Shown here in pieces: positions 35,961-53,565 of a stretch of DNA of 64,000 nucleotides (its first letter is position 1; every line of letters begins with the position of its first letter). The position numbers and the translations under genes are program-made. Source of the DNA: Pardosa pseudoannulata (lineage: Eukaryota > Arthropoda > Arachnida > Araneae > Lycosidae). The notes beneath the pieces were generated by a model that saw only the letters and a program-made list of their open reading frames with translations, had not been told where the DNA came from and searched no databases. The DNA lies in assembly GCA_032207245.1 (NCBI GenBank), contig CM063504.1, positions 14,939,787-15,003,786 on the forward strand, written 5' to 3'.

Positions 35961-38118
35961 CAGAAAGATAGAGAGTCAAGCGCATTTATACTCTGAAAGT
36001 CTCTTTTATTTTCAATACACGAATACTAGCATGATTATCACATTTTAGCTTAAGAGACTGTTTAATACCATTTGAAATAGATATATTTATAGGGTACAGA
36101 ATTTATAAGTTCCCCATTAACTTTTATCTTATTTATTCCCTTTAAGTTTATACAAAATAAATCTCTCCTAATGCTTTAGGAAATATTTGTATAAACATAA
36201 ATTTTTCGAGCAAATATTGCACACTTAAATTTATGCCTAAGTTTAAACACTTACATACAAGCTGCAATTTAATGGATCGGGCATGCTGCAAGTTTTAAAG
36301 CTAAGATTTAATTCAAAAATATTTTGAACTGTATTAAGTTATCTTGATGTACCCCGAGTTAATGTTTCTAAAGCAAACAGTCCGTCTTGAAGCGGACAAA
36401 TGGCATACGTGACTTCTGCATGCCATTAAATACACAGGGGACCTTTAAAGAACTCCCCTTTAATTTAGAATTCTACTGGCCCATTAACCTAACTCATTCT
36501 ACCTTTCTTTTTTTGCGTGGAATAGAGCTTACGAGCATTTTACTCTTAGCTTTAATGCAGGAGGAAACTGAATACTGGCAATGGTAAAGATTTATAATAT
36601 TGGATTACTTCTCTAACTGAGAGAGTAATTTACGCCTCATGCTAGTTGACGAAAATTAACGAGTACGAGGAAAAATTGGCATCTTATTGTTAGAAAAAAA
36701 TATTTTCATATTACATGCAAAACATTTGAAACTATGAAAATTTATATGCGGAATAAAAAATGTATTGTAATCTCGAAAAACTAGGATTTTAGATTTTAAC
36801 TAAAATACTTTTCTATTTAACTTTTAAACCATATAACTACAGGTTAATATAACTTAAAATATATATTATACCCATCTATTATTAACCAACTCTCTTCAAT
36901 GTATTTTCATTAATTTTGTCTTTATATCTATATCTACTAATGTTAATACACATGATATAATATGGAGTCATCTATCGAAATTTTTGAATTAGGACTGGTG
37001 TCAATTCTGATTGGGAACATTCTTTTACAATTGCACTATGTACATTGTATATAAATAAATTGTATATAAATAAAGAATATAAATAAATTGCATAGTAACG
37101 ATGACAGCTGGCATTAAGAAACTGGCAGTCGAATTTCTGAGTACATGACTATTTTCATATAAACTAAGATTTCCAAACACAGCCTGAAATAAAATTTGTT
37201 TAATTTTTTTATGCTATTGTAGTGAAATATTATAATTTTATAAATATATTAATGAATTACAGGGTCACATCTAAAATTCTAACAAAATATTGTCACGAAG
37301 ATTCGAATGAACACACTGTTTAACTTAATATATATTTAATAAGTAGCAATCGCAATTTATAAGATTAATTGCTTATGAAAAAATAAATAATGCTTTAGTT
37401 ATTTGTACAGCTTTTTTCAACAATATTGAGAAATAATAATTTACATACTAAAGATCTGAATATTCAGTGGAAACAAAAATATTTTAATTAAAGTTATTTG
37501 ATTTGCCATGTTAAGTATCGAATATTCCGGGACAAATGGATCGCGTGACTTTGACCAACACACAACTTCTTATGCAAATATATTTAAAGGTAATTAATGT
37601 AAATAATAATTAAATGTAAATAACTGAATAAGTATACAAAAAAGTCTGATGTCTAAGTGAAATTTTTTATGTGGAATATAGTAGCGTATGAGACTTGTGC
37701 ACTATTATTTTTAAGATAAATGAAAGATTAGAAATATTGCCTTATTTCTCTTTACACAGAGAATATTTTATATCCATTAATAGTTGAAGAAAATTAACAA
37801 GTATGTGATAAATTCGGTATATCAACTTTTAGAAAAATTGTCTTTTATAAGTACGCATCAAAACCGTTAAAGGTTTCTTTTAGCTAAAATACTTTTCTAT
37901 TTTTTTAAACATATACGTATGTACAAGGGCAATTTAACTTTGAATATTCATTATTACAATCTGCATATTTATTTTGACTAGATTTGTACTGATTTCAGTA
38001 TGTATATATATACTATGTTTTATTTTGTCATGTTTTAAGAAAAGTCGTGTTAAGAGAAACATTAGTATTATCACAATTTAGCTTAATTTAGTTAATACCA
38101 TTTGACAGTTATATATTT

Positions 38119-38765
38119 ACTAGCATATAGCCCGTCATATGACGGCATCAGTAAAATTTTTAATTTTCCAAAATTGTAACGTACCTTATGAGGCAGGTAA
38201 TAAAATGGTTTTTTTTTTTTTGGCTGAGAATTATCTTGCAACAAAAAATAATCGATTATTCAATTTAAAATTATCACATATGTACCTAATCTATTATATA
38301 AGCCAAATATAAAAGAAAATTATTTACGTAATATCTAAGATCAATGATAAAACGTATGAAAATACGGCATAATTTAAAATAAGCAATGATTAAATGAGAT
38401 GGTTAAAGGAATGACGTCATAATGCTAGAAAAATGTTATTTTTACCTATTTATTATGGGATAAATTGATAAATTTAATCGCCTGCTCTTAACCGGGGAAA
38501 ATAGGAGTTGAAATAATGGCATTAAAAGCTCGAAAAGAGGGGAAGGGGTGGATTGCGAACGTTTTAAAGAAGGCAGTATTTTTTGCTGTGATATGAAGTA
38601 TATTTATACCAATTTATTTTAGAATCGGATCTATAGTTTAGGAGAAGATAAACATTACTCTTTTTGAATTTTGCTAACTATGGATGCTTCTATCCATTCC
38701 TGGTCCAACCGCTTCATAAAATCGTGGACAGACGTACAGATAACTTAGGCTCTTATTATATAGGG
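38119..38765 (+). mobile_element. Inserted ~645-bp dispersed element, class open
   Basis: Comparison with 36.04-36.10 kb shows a break: ATATATTTATA/GGGTACAGAAT is continuous there, but here ATATATTTA is followed by ~645 bp before GGGGTACAGAAT resumes. The insert starts CTAGCATATAGCCCGTC with the perfect palindrome CCGTCATATGACGG (38,132-38,145). It ends TGGACAGACGTACAGATAAC, then CTCTTATTATATAG. Such GACAGAC-TATATAG tails are seen on widespread RTE-like or Helitron-like invertebrate repeats. I cannot decide which. No coding frame survives. Confidence 0.5.
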
Positions 38766-39413
38766 GATGGGGTACAGAATAGTAAGTCTTCGATTAACCT
38801 TTTTTCCTATCTGTTATTAATATTAATTCAAAAACCTTTAAATTATAAAACATCTTTTAATTAGTACAAACGAAAAATCTCTTAATGTTTTATGAAATAT
38901 TCGTATAGATATGTATTTTTCTGGAAAATATTAAGTAATTTTTCTTATTTAATGTTGAATATTCTCCCTAATGTTTTGTGATTACAATTTTTCTTCGTTA
39001 TATATGTACGCATAATAATATTATCCATGGAATATGAAAATTTTATTTTCAAGGCTATTGTAATATCTGACTGTGCATCTTTTTAATAACTGTAATCCAT
39101 ACACTTTGTAATACAAAATTTGAATAAAATATATATTAATTATGCCAGATGGGAGTAAAAAGTAGACATTTACACACTTTAAGTTACATTATGCATGTTG
39201 AGTAAATCAATGAGTAACACTGATTGTTGAAATTTTATTTAAAATTAATAATTAAACAATTTTGTAAGTTTATTAAGGATATGCAGAATCAAATTTTAAA
39301 TTCTGGCAAAATATGTCTAAGTATATTGCAGCAAAAAATGTGTATAATTGAACAGGTGAACAAGGACATGAAATGTCTAAATTAAATTGGAATATAATAG
39401 CTTAAGAGAATTG

Positions 39414-39705
39414 TGCTTGGCCGTATCCCAGTTCAGGAAACGGGCGCCAAACCCAGTTCAGTGGACACGCCAAGCATGTTTTTTCAGTATTTGCAGTTTT
39501 AATCAAGCATCTAATTAGTCATAGAAAATTAAGCATATTAACAAAATTTCAAACTTTTTTTCAAAATATGCTTTGAAATTAGGTATAAATTTAATACAAA
39601 TGTAAGCACAAATTTTAAACATCACTTGACGATAATTTGGCTATCCCTTGTACAAAAATAGAGCCAAAAACATGGCGGCCGGCCCCCGGAACTACCTGGT
39701 GTGTT
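39414..39705. other. CpG-rich inserted segment in the decayed repeat
   Basis: Two GC-rich patches, CAGGAAACGGGCGCCAAACC at about 39,430 and ACATGGCGGCCGGCCCCCGG at about 39,670, stand out from the surrounding sequence. CTTGGC at 39,417 pairs with GCCAAG at 39,470 (stem TGCTTGGC/GCCAAGCA). Related repeat units at 37.69 and 40.1 kb lack it, so it looks inserted. Class unknown. Confidence 0.4.
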
Positions 39706-41396
39706 CTTGATTTTTAGATACTATAGAATATTTACAATAATGAGTTACATCGAACTTTAGTTGACAAAAATTAACGAGTTTCCTTATAATAAGTAAACAC
39801 TAGAAACATTGAAACTTTCTTCTTTTAAATATAAGGAATCTGTAATCGCGAAAAATTTATTTTCAAATTTCCACATTCTTTATTATTCTACAATCTAGTT
39901 CCATCTTCCAATTTTGATTTAAATAATGAGTGAAATCATTGTTGAAATACGGTTTGTTTAAATATTATTAAAAAGTAATATTATAATAGTTTTGTAGTTT
40001 TAATAATGAAATCTAGGATTCCATCTCACATTCTAGCAAATCATGTTTTAATACAATGCAGCCGAAATTATGTATAATTGAATAGGCTTACCAATACTGT
40101 AGTAGTTTTATGAATGTATAATTTTAAGATTTTATGCAAGATTTTCAATAATGGGTTACTTTTTTAAACACAGATAGTGATCACATAGCATGCTAGTTGA
40201 AGAAAACTAACGTACTTTGAAGATTTTGCAACTCACTATTGTAATAATGTTTTCTTATATTAAAAAATCACAAACAGTCGTAATCTACTTGTAAGATATA
40301 AATTAAATATTGTACTCTCGAAAATTTGCGGTTTTCAAATTTCAACAAATATACTTTTGTTGATCATACCTTGATTCTATTTTAACATCACACGTTTTGA
40401 TTTAAATAGTGACTGGAAGTCAAAGTCATGGTTGAAATAAAGTTTCTTTAAACATTTGATTTATTTAAAAAGTACTGTTTTAAAATTATGCAACTTTATT
40501 AATTTGTTGCAGGATGATATCTTAAATAGTATCAAAATAAATGAAAATAAAATGCAGCAAAAATTGAATAATATTAAATAAATGAACAAAGAAGAGATGT
40601 GATAATAAAATCAAAATTTTTCCTGTGAGTTCTAATAGTTCTAACAAGAATTTTAAATAAGATACAATGAAAGGGGAATTTTGCAGATAGTAAAGATTTA
40701 CAATATTGGAATACTACTTTTAATAAAGAGAAAGATAGTGATATAATTTACATCTCTTCATAGTTGACGAAGATTAATGACTGCTTGTACTAATCGACAT
40801 CTAAAATTTGGAAAAATGCACGAAAGCATTTTTCATGTCATATACATAAGTTGATCCTCCATTTTGAATACGTAAAATAAACTGAGAATCTCTAATTTCG
40901 CTAAATGCTTAATATTTGGTACACGATAAAACTGGAAGTATGTACTCTTAACTGAAGTGACTAAATTCTGCATTGGGTAAGAGTATTGGAATAAAAATTT
41001 TGAGAATCTAAATGAGAATTAATGTGTTTCTAGTTAAATTTGTATATCTTAATCATTGCTAATTTTATTACTAAGTTACATAAATTTTGAAATGTTAACG
41101 TACGTTTGAGTTATAAATAATGTGATATTATAACACTTTTTAAATAGGGGTTTATACTCTTCACCACAATACTTTTCTTTCTTTTAAAGTTTGCCCATTT
41201 TTACTTTCTGTTTTTTTATCATCTTTACTTTAATCACATTCCAGACTTATTCCAATACATGGATTAAATAAAAAGAGTAAATACAAACAGGAAATGTAGA
41301 CTTATAAAGAAATAAAATGTTATTTAATAATAAGATATTTTTATGAAATGCACGCACATATATGTACGTATATAAATTTTCTTAATTGTAAATATG

Positions 41397-41980
<584 letters not shown>

Positions 41981-41981
<1 letters not shown>

Positions 41982-41987
41982 CCCCCC

Positions 41988-42050
<63 letters not shown>
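41981..42050. repeat. C-run plus (TA)n microsatellite
   Basis: CACCCCCCCC is followed by about 60 bp of pure TA, directly outside the inverted-repeat arm. Confidence 0.95.
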
Positions 42051-43168
<1,118 letters not shown>

Positions 43169-43340
43169 GTTATGTTGGTGTGTAGTGGTATTTTTTTTGA
43201 CGGTGAATGAGTTGTCTCGTTTCTCGATATGGTTTATGTTTATTGAAGATGCCTGTTTTTTTTGTTAAATTTAATATGTTTTTAAGAAGTGGTTTTTTTA
43301 ATTAAGTAATTATATTTAAGAATAAAGTTAGTTACCATCA

Positions 43341-43576
43341 CATGTGGATTCATCATCATTTATTTTTGCAAGATTTTTATCGTTGGGTTGGTTCAAAAGA
43401 ATACGGGAACTATGTCAAGTAGCTTCCTCGTTATAAAATGTTTTACAGTCACTACTATCCAGGTCATCTAGTAAAGTTTCGCTGCTATCATTTACAGATA
43501 ATTCAGTTTCTGATCCCGAGTCACAGTTCGAATCACAAGAAATTATCTCCATACGCTCTGAAGTATCTATTATTTA
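43341..43576 (-). other. Acidic open stretch, unassigned
   Basis: On the minus strand a stop-free stretch begins near ERMEIISCDSN and is rich in Asp, Glu and Ser (GSETELSVNDSSETLLDDLD). A stop falls after NEEAT, then a further frame ends INDDESTCDGN. An acceptor-like AAATAATAG precedes it at about 43,577. Acidic N-terminal regions of this type occur in piggyBac-like transposases but also in many nuclear proteins. I make no functional call. Confidence 0.3.
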
Positions 43577-43726
43577 AAAGTAAAAATATGTTATTCGACT
43601 CTTACATCAATAAAAAATAATTATCAGGCGTATAGTAAAATATAACCTGAAATCTATACCCTGATAGATAACAAGTCGTGTTCTGATACAAATCATTCTG
43701 ATACAAAACAAAATTTAAGGGTGATT

Positions 43727-45056
43727 TTAACCATGTTCCATTATTGGAACATTGGTTTGTTACATGATTATCTTTTTCATATATTTAAAAGCTCATAAAA
43801 ATAGTTAATTTAAAGCTTAATAATTATAACATCTTCTTAATATTGACTGTTTTGTGCATTTATCTTTAAATAATCTACAAGTGATTAATATTATGACAAT
43901 ATAGAATTCATGCAGTATTAGGACCGGTGTTTCAATTCTGTTATATTATCGAATTTCACATTTTTTTCCATTTTACTACAAAGTTTTCAGTTTTTTATTT
44001 CTTTTTGGCTCTTGAATCCGGATTCTGAAATTTATCTTCATCTATAGTACTATTAAATTTCTTTTTTAAAATGACGTCGACATTTCCAAACACATCGAAT
44101 AACGTAATAGTATCTAAACTAGTTTCATCAACACTTTTTTCATCGATTATATCACCAGGTTCATCGGGAGCTAACTGGCACATATATGCATCTTTCAAAT
44201 CAGAATAGAAAGAGTGTTTTAGGAAGGTCAGAATATCTGGTATTGTAAGACATCTTTCACACATAGTGTTAAATATATGAAAAGTTTATAAATTAAACAC
44301 ATAGTAAAGACAGATGAAGTTCACACATGAAACTAATAAGAAAAAGTCAATCTCAAAGGAAACTGATAACTATTTCAGCAAAATATGCAATAAGACACCT
44401 TTTTATCCGAAATTGCACTTGTCTAAAAAGGCACAGGTGAGAGCCCCACACACATATGTTCAGCCACCTTATCAAAAGTAATTCGTTTCTATTGTCATGA
44501 CTTTAATAAAGTGAACATGAATATGAAGTGGCAATATTATAATCCGTTCGAAGTATTGTAGCTTTATCTATTTATTTTTTTCAGAAAGGTTTCTATTGGT
44601 ACCTGAATGCAAAAGAAATGGTGTGCAATATCATACAATGCTTTACACATAACTGGAAAATGACCCTTTGAAGCCCAAATGTTCTAGTAATGGAACAAAG
44701 ACATAAAAACGTAAATTTTACCTTTAAAATTAAAAAAAAAATTTGATTTTGTCGTATTCCCATAGGATATATTATTTAAGGATATATTTTAAATTACTGC
44801 AGTTTTTCCATCTAAACTTGGAATTTGGTAAATTTTATTGTAAGGGAGAGTAAAATTTACAAAATATAGTAAAATTCAAAAAACTGTAAAAATATAAATA
44901 AATATCTAAACTAAACAAAACTTACTGTAAAAATTACGTTATAATGTCATGTTTAATTGTATGTAAAACCGATATCGATGAAATTATTTTTACATGTGAA
45001 ATACTTATGTTAAAAATCATGTTCAATTCTTGGAACACTGGAGGGTAAACGGTTAA
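43727..45056 (-). mobile_element. Internally deleted piggyBac element (E2)
   Basis: Read on the minus strand, the 5' end is TTAACCGTTTACCCTCCAG (TTAA at 45,053-45,056), followed by a palindrome-like GTTCCAAGAATTGAAC (45,021-45,036). An internal inverted site GTTCCATTACTAGAAC lies at 44,681-44,696. The transposase N-terminus starts at 44,264. The putative 3' end at 43,727 is TTAACC directly joined to a perfect TGTTCCATTATTGGAACA palindrome (43,734-43,751), with the intervening TTTACCC missing. The ~1.33-kb length and missing catalytic domain make it a deletion derivative. A 5'-end fragment of the same family lies at 56,268. Confidence 0.7.
43995..44264 (-). pseudogene. piggyBac/PGBD-like transposase N-terminus
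   Basis: An 89-codon frame starting MCERCLTIPDILTFL. It contains FYSDLKDAYMCQLAPDEPGD and a DEKSVDE..LFDVFGNVDV segment, which I recognise as the acidic N-terminal region typical of PGBD2/PGBD3-like piggyBac transposases. It ends AKKK and stop. No DDD catalytic domain or C-terminal Cys-rich domain follows, so the coding region is truncated. It lies inside the E2 element, between the internal palindrome and the 3' end. Expression as a DNA-binding fragment cannot be excluded but nothing supports it. Confidence 0.65.
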
Positions 45057-45540
45057 AGAAGCAGAGATAGATAACGTGGTGGTTATAACTATGATTGTTG
45101 GTGAATGGAAAAACTTGTGCAGCGTGCAGTGATTCTTTTAAAATGGCTATTGCCCCATCTTTGTTTTTCTTTAAATTCAATGGATTCAAAATGTTACTGC
45201 TTTTTATATTTAAAATTTTTATAATATTTTCTATAATATATAGAGTAAAACTCTGCATAGAATTAATATGTGCTTATATTATTAAAATATATCATAAAGA
45301 AAGCAAAAGTATATCTTTTAAATTAAAGTTGGGACCTTGGTACGTCTCACCTGTTTTAATTATATATGATTATTATAAATTCACAATTATTTTCTACATT
45401 ATTTTCTTTTTAAGTGATTTTTTAAACAAAATATCGCAGATAAGTTTCAGATTTTAAGATCTTAAATATAAATATAATAAACCTGCGCATAAATTTAGAC
45501 TTCTGGGGTTTAGTTTTTTTATGACAAAAATTCCTAAAGT
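45057..45540. other. AT-rich with unrecognised overlapping frames
   Basis: A 120-codon plus frame (45,095-45,457) and an 82-codon minus frame (45,010-45,258) overlap. The minus frame crosses the E2 end, and the plus frame is mostly hydrophobic AT-rich codons (Phe, Ile, Lys, Tyr). The 45,060-45,160 portion is less AT-rich. I recognise neither product. Confidence 0.35.
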
Positions 45541-45547
45541 TTTAAGG

Positions 45548-48699
<3,152 letters not shown>

Positions 48700-48700
<1 letters not shown>

Positions 48701-51290
48701 AAAACAATTTGAGGTTTAATATGTGTATAATTAGCACTAAAAGTTTAATTTATCTATTAACTGAAGATCATAGAAAATGGTAGAACACAGCTTCCGATTA
48801 CTATTTCTTATTAGATATTTAAAACTCATTATGCATTTAAACTTTATTTACATAATCTCTATCACACAAAAAAACTGTGCAGTTGGTAGAATTTCTAGAC
48901 ACTTTTCAAATTCCAAAATATTATTTTATTCAGGATAAAAAGTGCATTTATTCAATTTACAATTTAGAGGGTATGTAGATTTCCTGTTTGGATATTTTAA
49001 GAAACCGATAGTTTAAAAAATTGTGGAAATGACATTAAATATTTAATCTTCCTCTTTATCTGAAGTTCAAGAAAATGTTACTATACAGTTTATACCTGCT
49101 ATTTCTTTTAAATGTTTAAAATTGCTTATGCATTTAAAGCTGAATTTACATTAATAAATTTAAACCCAAAATTATATGGTTAGCAAACTGTCCTGACAGT
49201 TTTCGAAAAGTTGATTTCTTTTTTTAATAATTAACTCATTCATTTAGTTTTTATTTTTGAAGATATGGCAAACTAAATATTATATCAAATTATTTTCCAA
49301 TTTCATGTTGAGGGAATTTGAGACATTTTAAGTAAAAATGAAATGTGAAAGTGATTTAAAAGTCCTTTCTTCTTATTTAACTAAATATCATAGAAAATAG
49401 TATTAAACGGCTCGCACCCGCAACTTCTTTTAAATGTTTAAAATTGCTTATGCATTTAAAACTGATTTAGATGAACAAATTCAAAACCAAAATTATGCGG
49501 TTAGCAAAATTTCTTGACAGTTTTCAAATGTTGAAAATTACTTTATATTTTGAATAATTAACTCATTTATTTAGTTTATATTTTGGAAAATAATAATAAT
49601 ATGGCAAATAATAATTTCGAAAATAAGAATAATAACATGGCAAACTAAATATCATTTGAAATTATTCTCCAATTTCATGTTGAGGGAATTTGAGACACTT
49701 TAAGTAAAACAAATGTGGAAGTGGTTTAAAAGTACTTTCTTCCTATTTAACTAAATATCATAGAATATATTACTATACAATTTACACCTGATATTTCTGT
49801 TAAATGTTTAAAATTTCTTATGCATTTAAAACTGATTTAGATGAACAAATTCAAACCCAAATTTATGCGGTTAGCAAAATTTCTTGACAGTTTTCAAATG
49901 TTGAATTTTTTTTTATTTTGAATAATTAACTCATTTATTTAGTTTATATTTTGCAAAATAATAATTTCGAAAATAAGAATAATAACATGGCAAACTAAAC
50001 ATTATTTGAAATTATTCTCCAATTTCATGTTAAGGGAATTTATGACACTTGAAAGTAAAAAAAAGTGGAAGTGGTTTAAAAGTCCTTTCTTCCTATTTAA
50101 TTTAATATCATAGAATATATTACTATACAATTTACATCTGCTATTTCTGTTAAATGTTTAAAATTGCTTATGCATTTAAAACTGATTTAGATGAACAAAT
50201 TGAAAACCAAAATTTTGCGGTTAAACTAATTCTTTATTTCAAATATTGAAATTTTATAATATGAATAATTAACTCATTCTTTAGTTTATATTTTGGAATA
50301 TAATAATAATTATATTATAACTAAATATTACGAAATTATTCTCCAATTTCATGTTAAGGGAATTTATGACACTTGAAAGTAAAAAAAAGTGGAAGTGGTT
50401 TAAAAGTCCTTTCTTCCTATTTAACTAAATATCATAGAAAATATTATTATACAGTTTACACCTTTTATTTCTTTTACATTATATAATTCCTTATGCATTT
50501 AAACTTAATTTACATAAACAATTTTCAAACCCAAAACTATGCAGTTAGCAGAATTTCTTAACAGTTTTCAGATATTAAAATATTTTTATATTTTAAAAAA
50601 TTAACTCATTAATTTAGTTTATATTTTTGAAAATATGGCAAACTAAATATCATTTGAAATTATTCTCCAATTTCATGTTGAGGGAATTTATGCACTTTAA
50701 GTTAAAAAAAGTGGAAGTGGTTTAAAAAAAAGCTGTTAGCAAAATTTCTTGACAGTTTTCAAATGTTGAATTTTTTTTTCTTTTGAATAATTAACTCATT
50801 TATTTAGTCTACATTTTGCAAGATATTGCAAACTAAATATTATTTAAATTTCTATTATTTTAGGGAATTGAACACTTATGTTTAAAAGTCCTTTCTTCTA
50901 TTTAACAAAATACACAAATATTAAAACACTTTACACCTGCTTTTTCTTTTAAATGTTTAAAATGCTTATATTTAACTGATTACATGAACAAATTCAAACA
51001 AATTATGCATTAGCAAAATTTCTATAGTTTTTTCAAAATATTGAAAATTTCTTTTATTGAATAAAACATATTTGATATCAAGATATGGAACTAAATACTG
51101 AAAACTCAACATGTGCAATGAGACACTTTGTTAAAAAAAAAATAATGTAAAAGTCCTTTCTTCTATTTAACTAAATATATAGAAATATTATTATACAGAA
51201 CCTTTTATTTCACATTCAAATTCCTTATGCATTTAAACTATTATAAACTTTTTCAAAAAATATGCATTAGGAATCTACGTTAATTATAAG
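48700..51290 (+). repeat. ~320-370-bp satellite array with decayed edges
   Basis: Units are marked by CTTATGCATTTAAA at 49,125, 49,447, 49,817, 50,167 and 50,490, with older relatives near 48,830, 50,964 and 51,223. The best intervals are 322, 370, 350 and 323 bp. The consensus includes GTCCTTTCTTCCTATTTAAC, GCGGTTAGCAAAATTTCTTG, TAATTAACTCATTTATTTAG and TTCTCCAATTTCATG. Differences in length come partly from extra AATAATAAT..GGCAAA segments. The last two units are shortened by many small scattered deletions. No coding. Confidence 0.9.
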
Positions 51291-52220
51291 TATACATACA
51301 CACAAAAGAAATAGCCTTTTGCAACATAAATATATTTTCCTTCCGATTAAGCGAATAAACACAGTGTTAAAAAATTATGCATTCATGAAAGTATTTAATA
51401 TTTTAAAGCTACTGAGCAAGAAACATGTATTAACATTATGTGGAAAAAAAAAAGAATATCATCTAGCTATTATATAGCATATGACCGACATTATAAAAGA
51501 TAAAAAATATATATAAATAAATATTTATTTTTATTTCTTCGAAAGTAGAACTCCATAATGTGTGTACCGTCTACATCTCCTTCCACCGTATGAAATACGC
51601 ATGTCACGTTCAAACCAGCTTTTAAGACCACGTTGTATGTTTTTTTATTCGTGCTTTAGAAAACGTTTGTGGGTGAGAGGGAATCTGCTTGTATTACGGA
51701 CACACATATATATTTTTTTTGTTACTCTCTTTGCTCTCTGTTGTAATCATATAGAGTACTATTATATAACATGTTAGACATATGTTTTCGAAGCCTTCCT
51801 TCATGCAATATTCATAGGGCACGGTGGGGGAATTTTTCGATGTAGTATTTGATTTGAACTTAGAAAAGAAAATTACATGAATTATATGCATACGTTTTAT
51901 ATAACGGCATCTATGAATCAAAAAATATATTCATAGGCCAGTGCATGAGGGAATTACGGTTGTATATATGTATTTCAGATAAATTCTGAAATCTTAGTTA
52001 TTTGAGCATAAACATATATTTTAGAACGATTATAAAACATACATTAGAAATTACAAAATATAATTTTTATGAAGACAAGTTTAATCATATTTTAAAATGT
52101 ATGTAAAAATACTAAAAAATATAGCAGGATTAAAAAAATTGAATAAAAATCATGTACATGTTTTTGAAAACGTCTTCTATGAATAAAATTTTGGTAGGGT
52201 AGTTCATGACAGAGTCATAG
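51291..52220. other. AT-rich intergenic
   Basis: 51,550-51,700 is less AT-rich. It can be read as a 71-codon plus frame or as a short basic minus-strand stretch (SWFERDMRISYGGRRCRR). Neither is recognised. Confidence 0.35.

Positions 52221-52221
<1 letters not shown>

Positions 52222-52308
<87 letters not shown>
52222..52308. repeat. (TA)n microsatellite
   Basis: About 86 bp of pure TA. Confidence 0.96.
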
Positions 52309-52311
<3 letters not shown>

Positions 52312-52779
52312 CAATATATTACGAAATGAATATTACAAAAAACAAGAAGATAACATAAATTAAAGGTTTTTGGTACACAGTTAAACACTAGTTGAAATTT
52401 AATTATAAAATTACTTCAACAAATAAACAATGTACTCCATATGTGTTTATATATAACTTTAATAAATGAAATAAAACATATTAGATAAAGATATTATAAG
52501 TGAACTATTGCCATATTTACTATCGTTTTCAGTAATCTGCAATATTACGCCAGTAAATAATGTTTGATATTATAAAGAAAGATCACTATTAATACTAATC
52601 TACAAGGGTTTACAGATCTAAGTTATATTAAAGAAGAAGACAATTCTTCAAAGTATGCAATTATTTGTACCTAAAAATACACGAATAGAAAAATACATTA
52701 AGAAATACTTTAAAAAACTGCTGATATATTATAAGGAAATAAGTTTCAATAATTCATTTTTTTTCCTTCACCATCATAA

Positions 52780-53294
52780 ATAATACAAAATTTATTTTTA
52801 TACTCGTTTATATATATATAAAATATAATATATTTATATTTTAAATTTAATACACATATAATTTTATAAGATATATATATAATATAATATATAAAATAAA
52901 ATAAAATATTCTTTAAGAGTTATTTATATTTTTACAAAATATGAGTATTTTTAAACAGGTGCATATGAATTTAAAATAAATTATTAAAATAAATTGATAA
53001 GTAAACTATTACTTTATTATGCGTTATAAAATTGTAGAAAATGTATCACATTAATGTTTGAGTCACTAATCACTAAATCTCCAAATGAAAAAAAAATGAT
53101 TTTTGTTAGATTTTATAGTTTTTTAAACAAAAAGTAACATTTTTAAATATGTTTTATTATTTAGTAATTTAAAAAAAATTTTATAAAAATTGTATATATT
53201 ATAAGGAAAATAATCAATACAACATTGTTATAACATAAACATCACAAATATTCATATACCATAATTTATTTACAAGTATCTTTATACTCGTTTA

Positions 53295-53339
<45 letters not shown>

Positions 53340-53565
53340 TCTAGATGTATTATGTCTCCTATAAGGATACATTTATATACGAGTATTTTTTAAACTGGTG
53401 CATATGAATTTAAAATAAATTATTAAAATAAATTGATAAGTAAACTATTACTTTATTATGCGTTATAAAATTGTAGAAAATGTATCATATTAATGTTTTA
53501 ATCACTAATTACTATATCTCCAAATGAAAAAAAAATGATTTTTGTTAAATTTTATACTAGTTTAT
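52780..53565 (+). repeat. Direct duplication, ~440-bp offset
   Basis: A ~170-bp block starting GGTGCATATGAATTTAAAAT at 52,961 recurs at 53,397, including GCGTTATAAAATTGTAGAAA and TCTCCAAATGAAAAAAAAAT. Both are preceded by a TTTATACTCGTTTATATAT stretch and (TA)n. Few differences separate the copies, so the duplication is fairly recent. Confidence 0.9.
53292..53334. repeat. (TA)n microsatellite
   Basis: About 40 bp of TA bounded by TGTA. Confidence 0.93.

Larger units (their letters stand above)
36030..41000. repeat. Old decayed tandem/segmental repeat block
   Basis: Several ordered blocks recur over about 5 kb. A marker like GATTTATAATATTGGATTAC lies at 36,590, with relatives near 39,728, 40,144 and 40,696. 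AGTTGACGAAAATTAACGAG (36,643) has relatives at 37,781, 39,754, 40,194 and 40,763. CATTTTAGCTTAAGAGACTG at 36,042 recurs near 38,080, where its continuation is split by an inserted segment and resumes at 38,770. Divergence is high and spacing irregular, so I read it as an ancient tandem array or repeated duplications. I find no coding sequence in it. Confidence 0.6.

Noticed and set aside
45095..45457. 120-codon open frame taken as a membrane protein
   Set aside because: Hydrophobicity follows from AT-rich codons. No motif, no context, and it overlaps an opposite-strand frame of similar quality.
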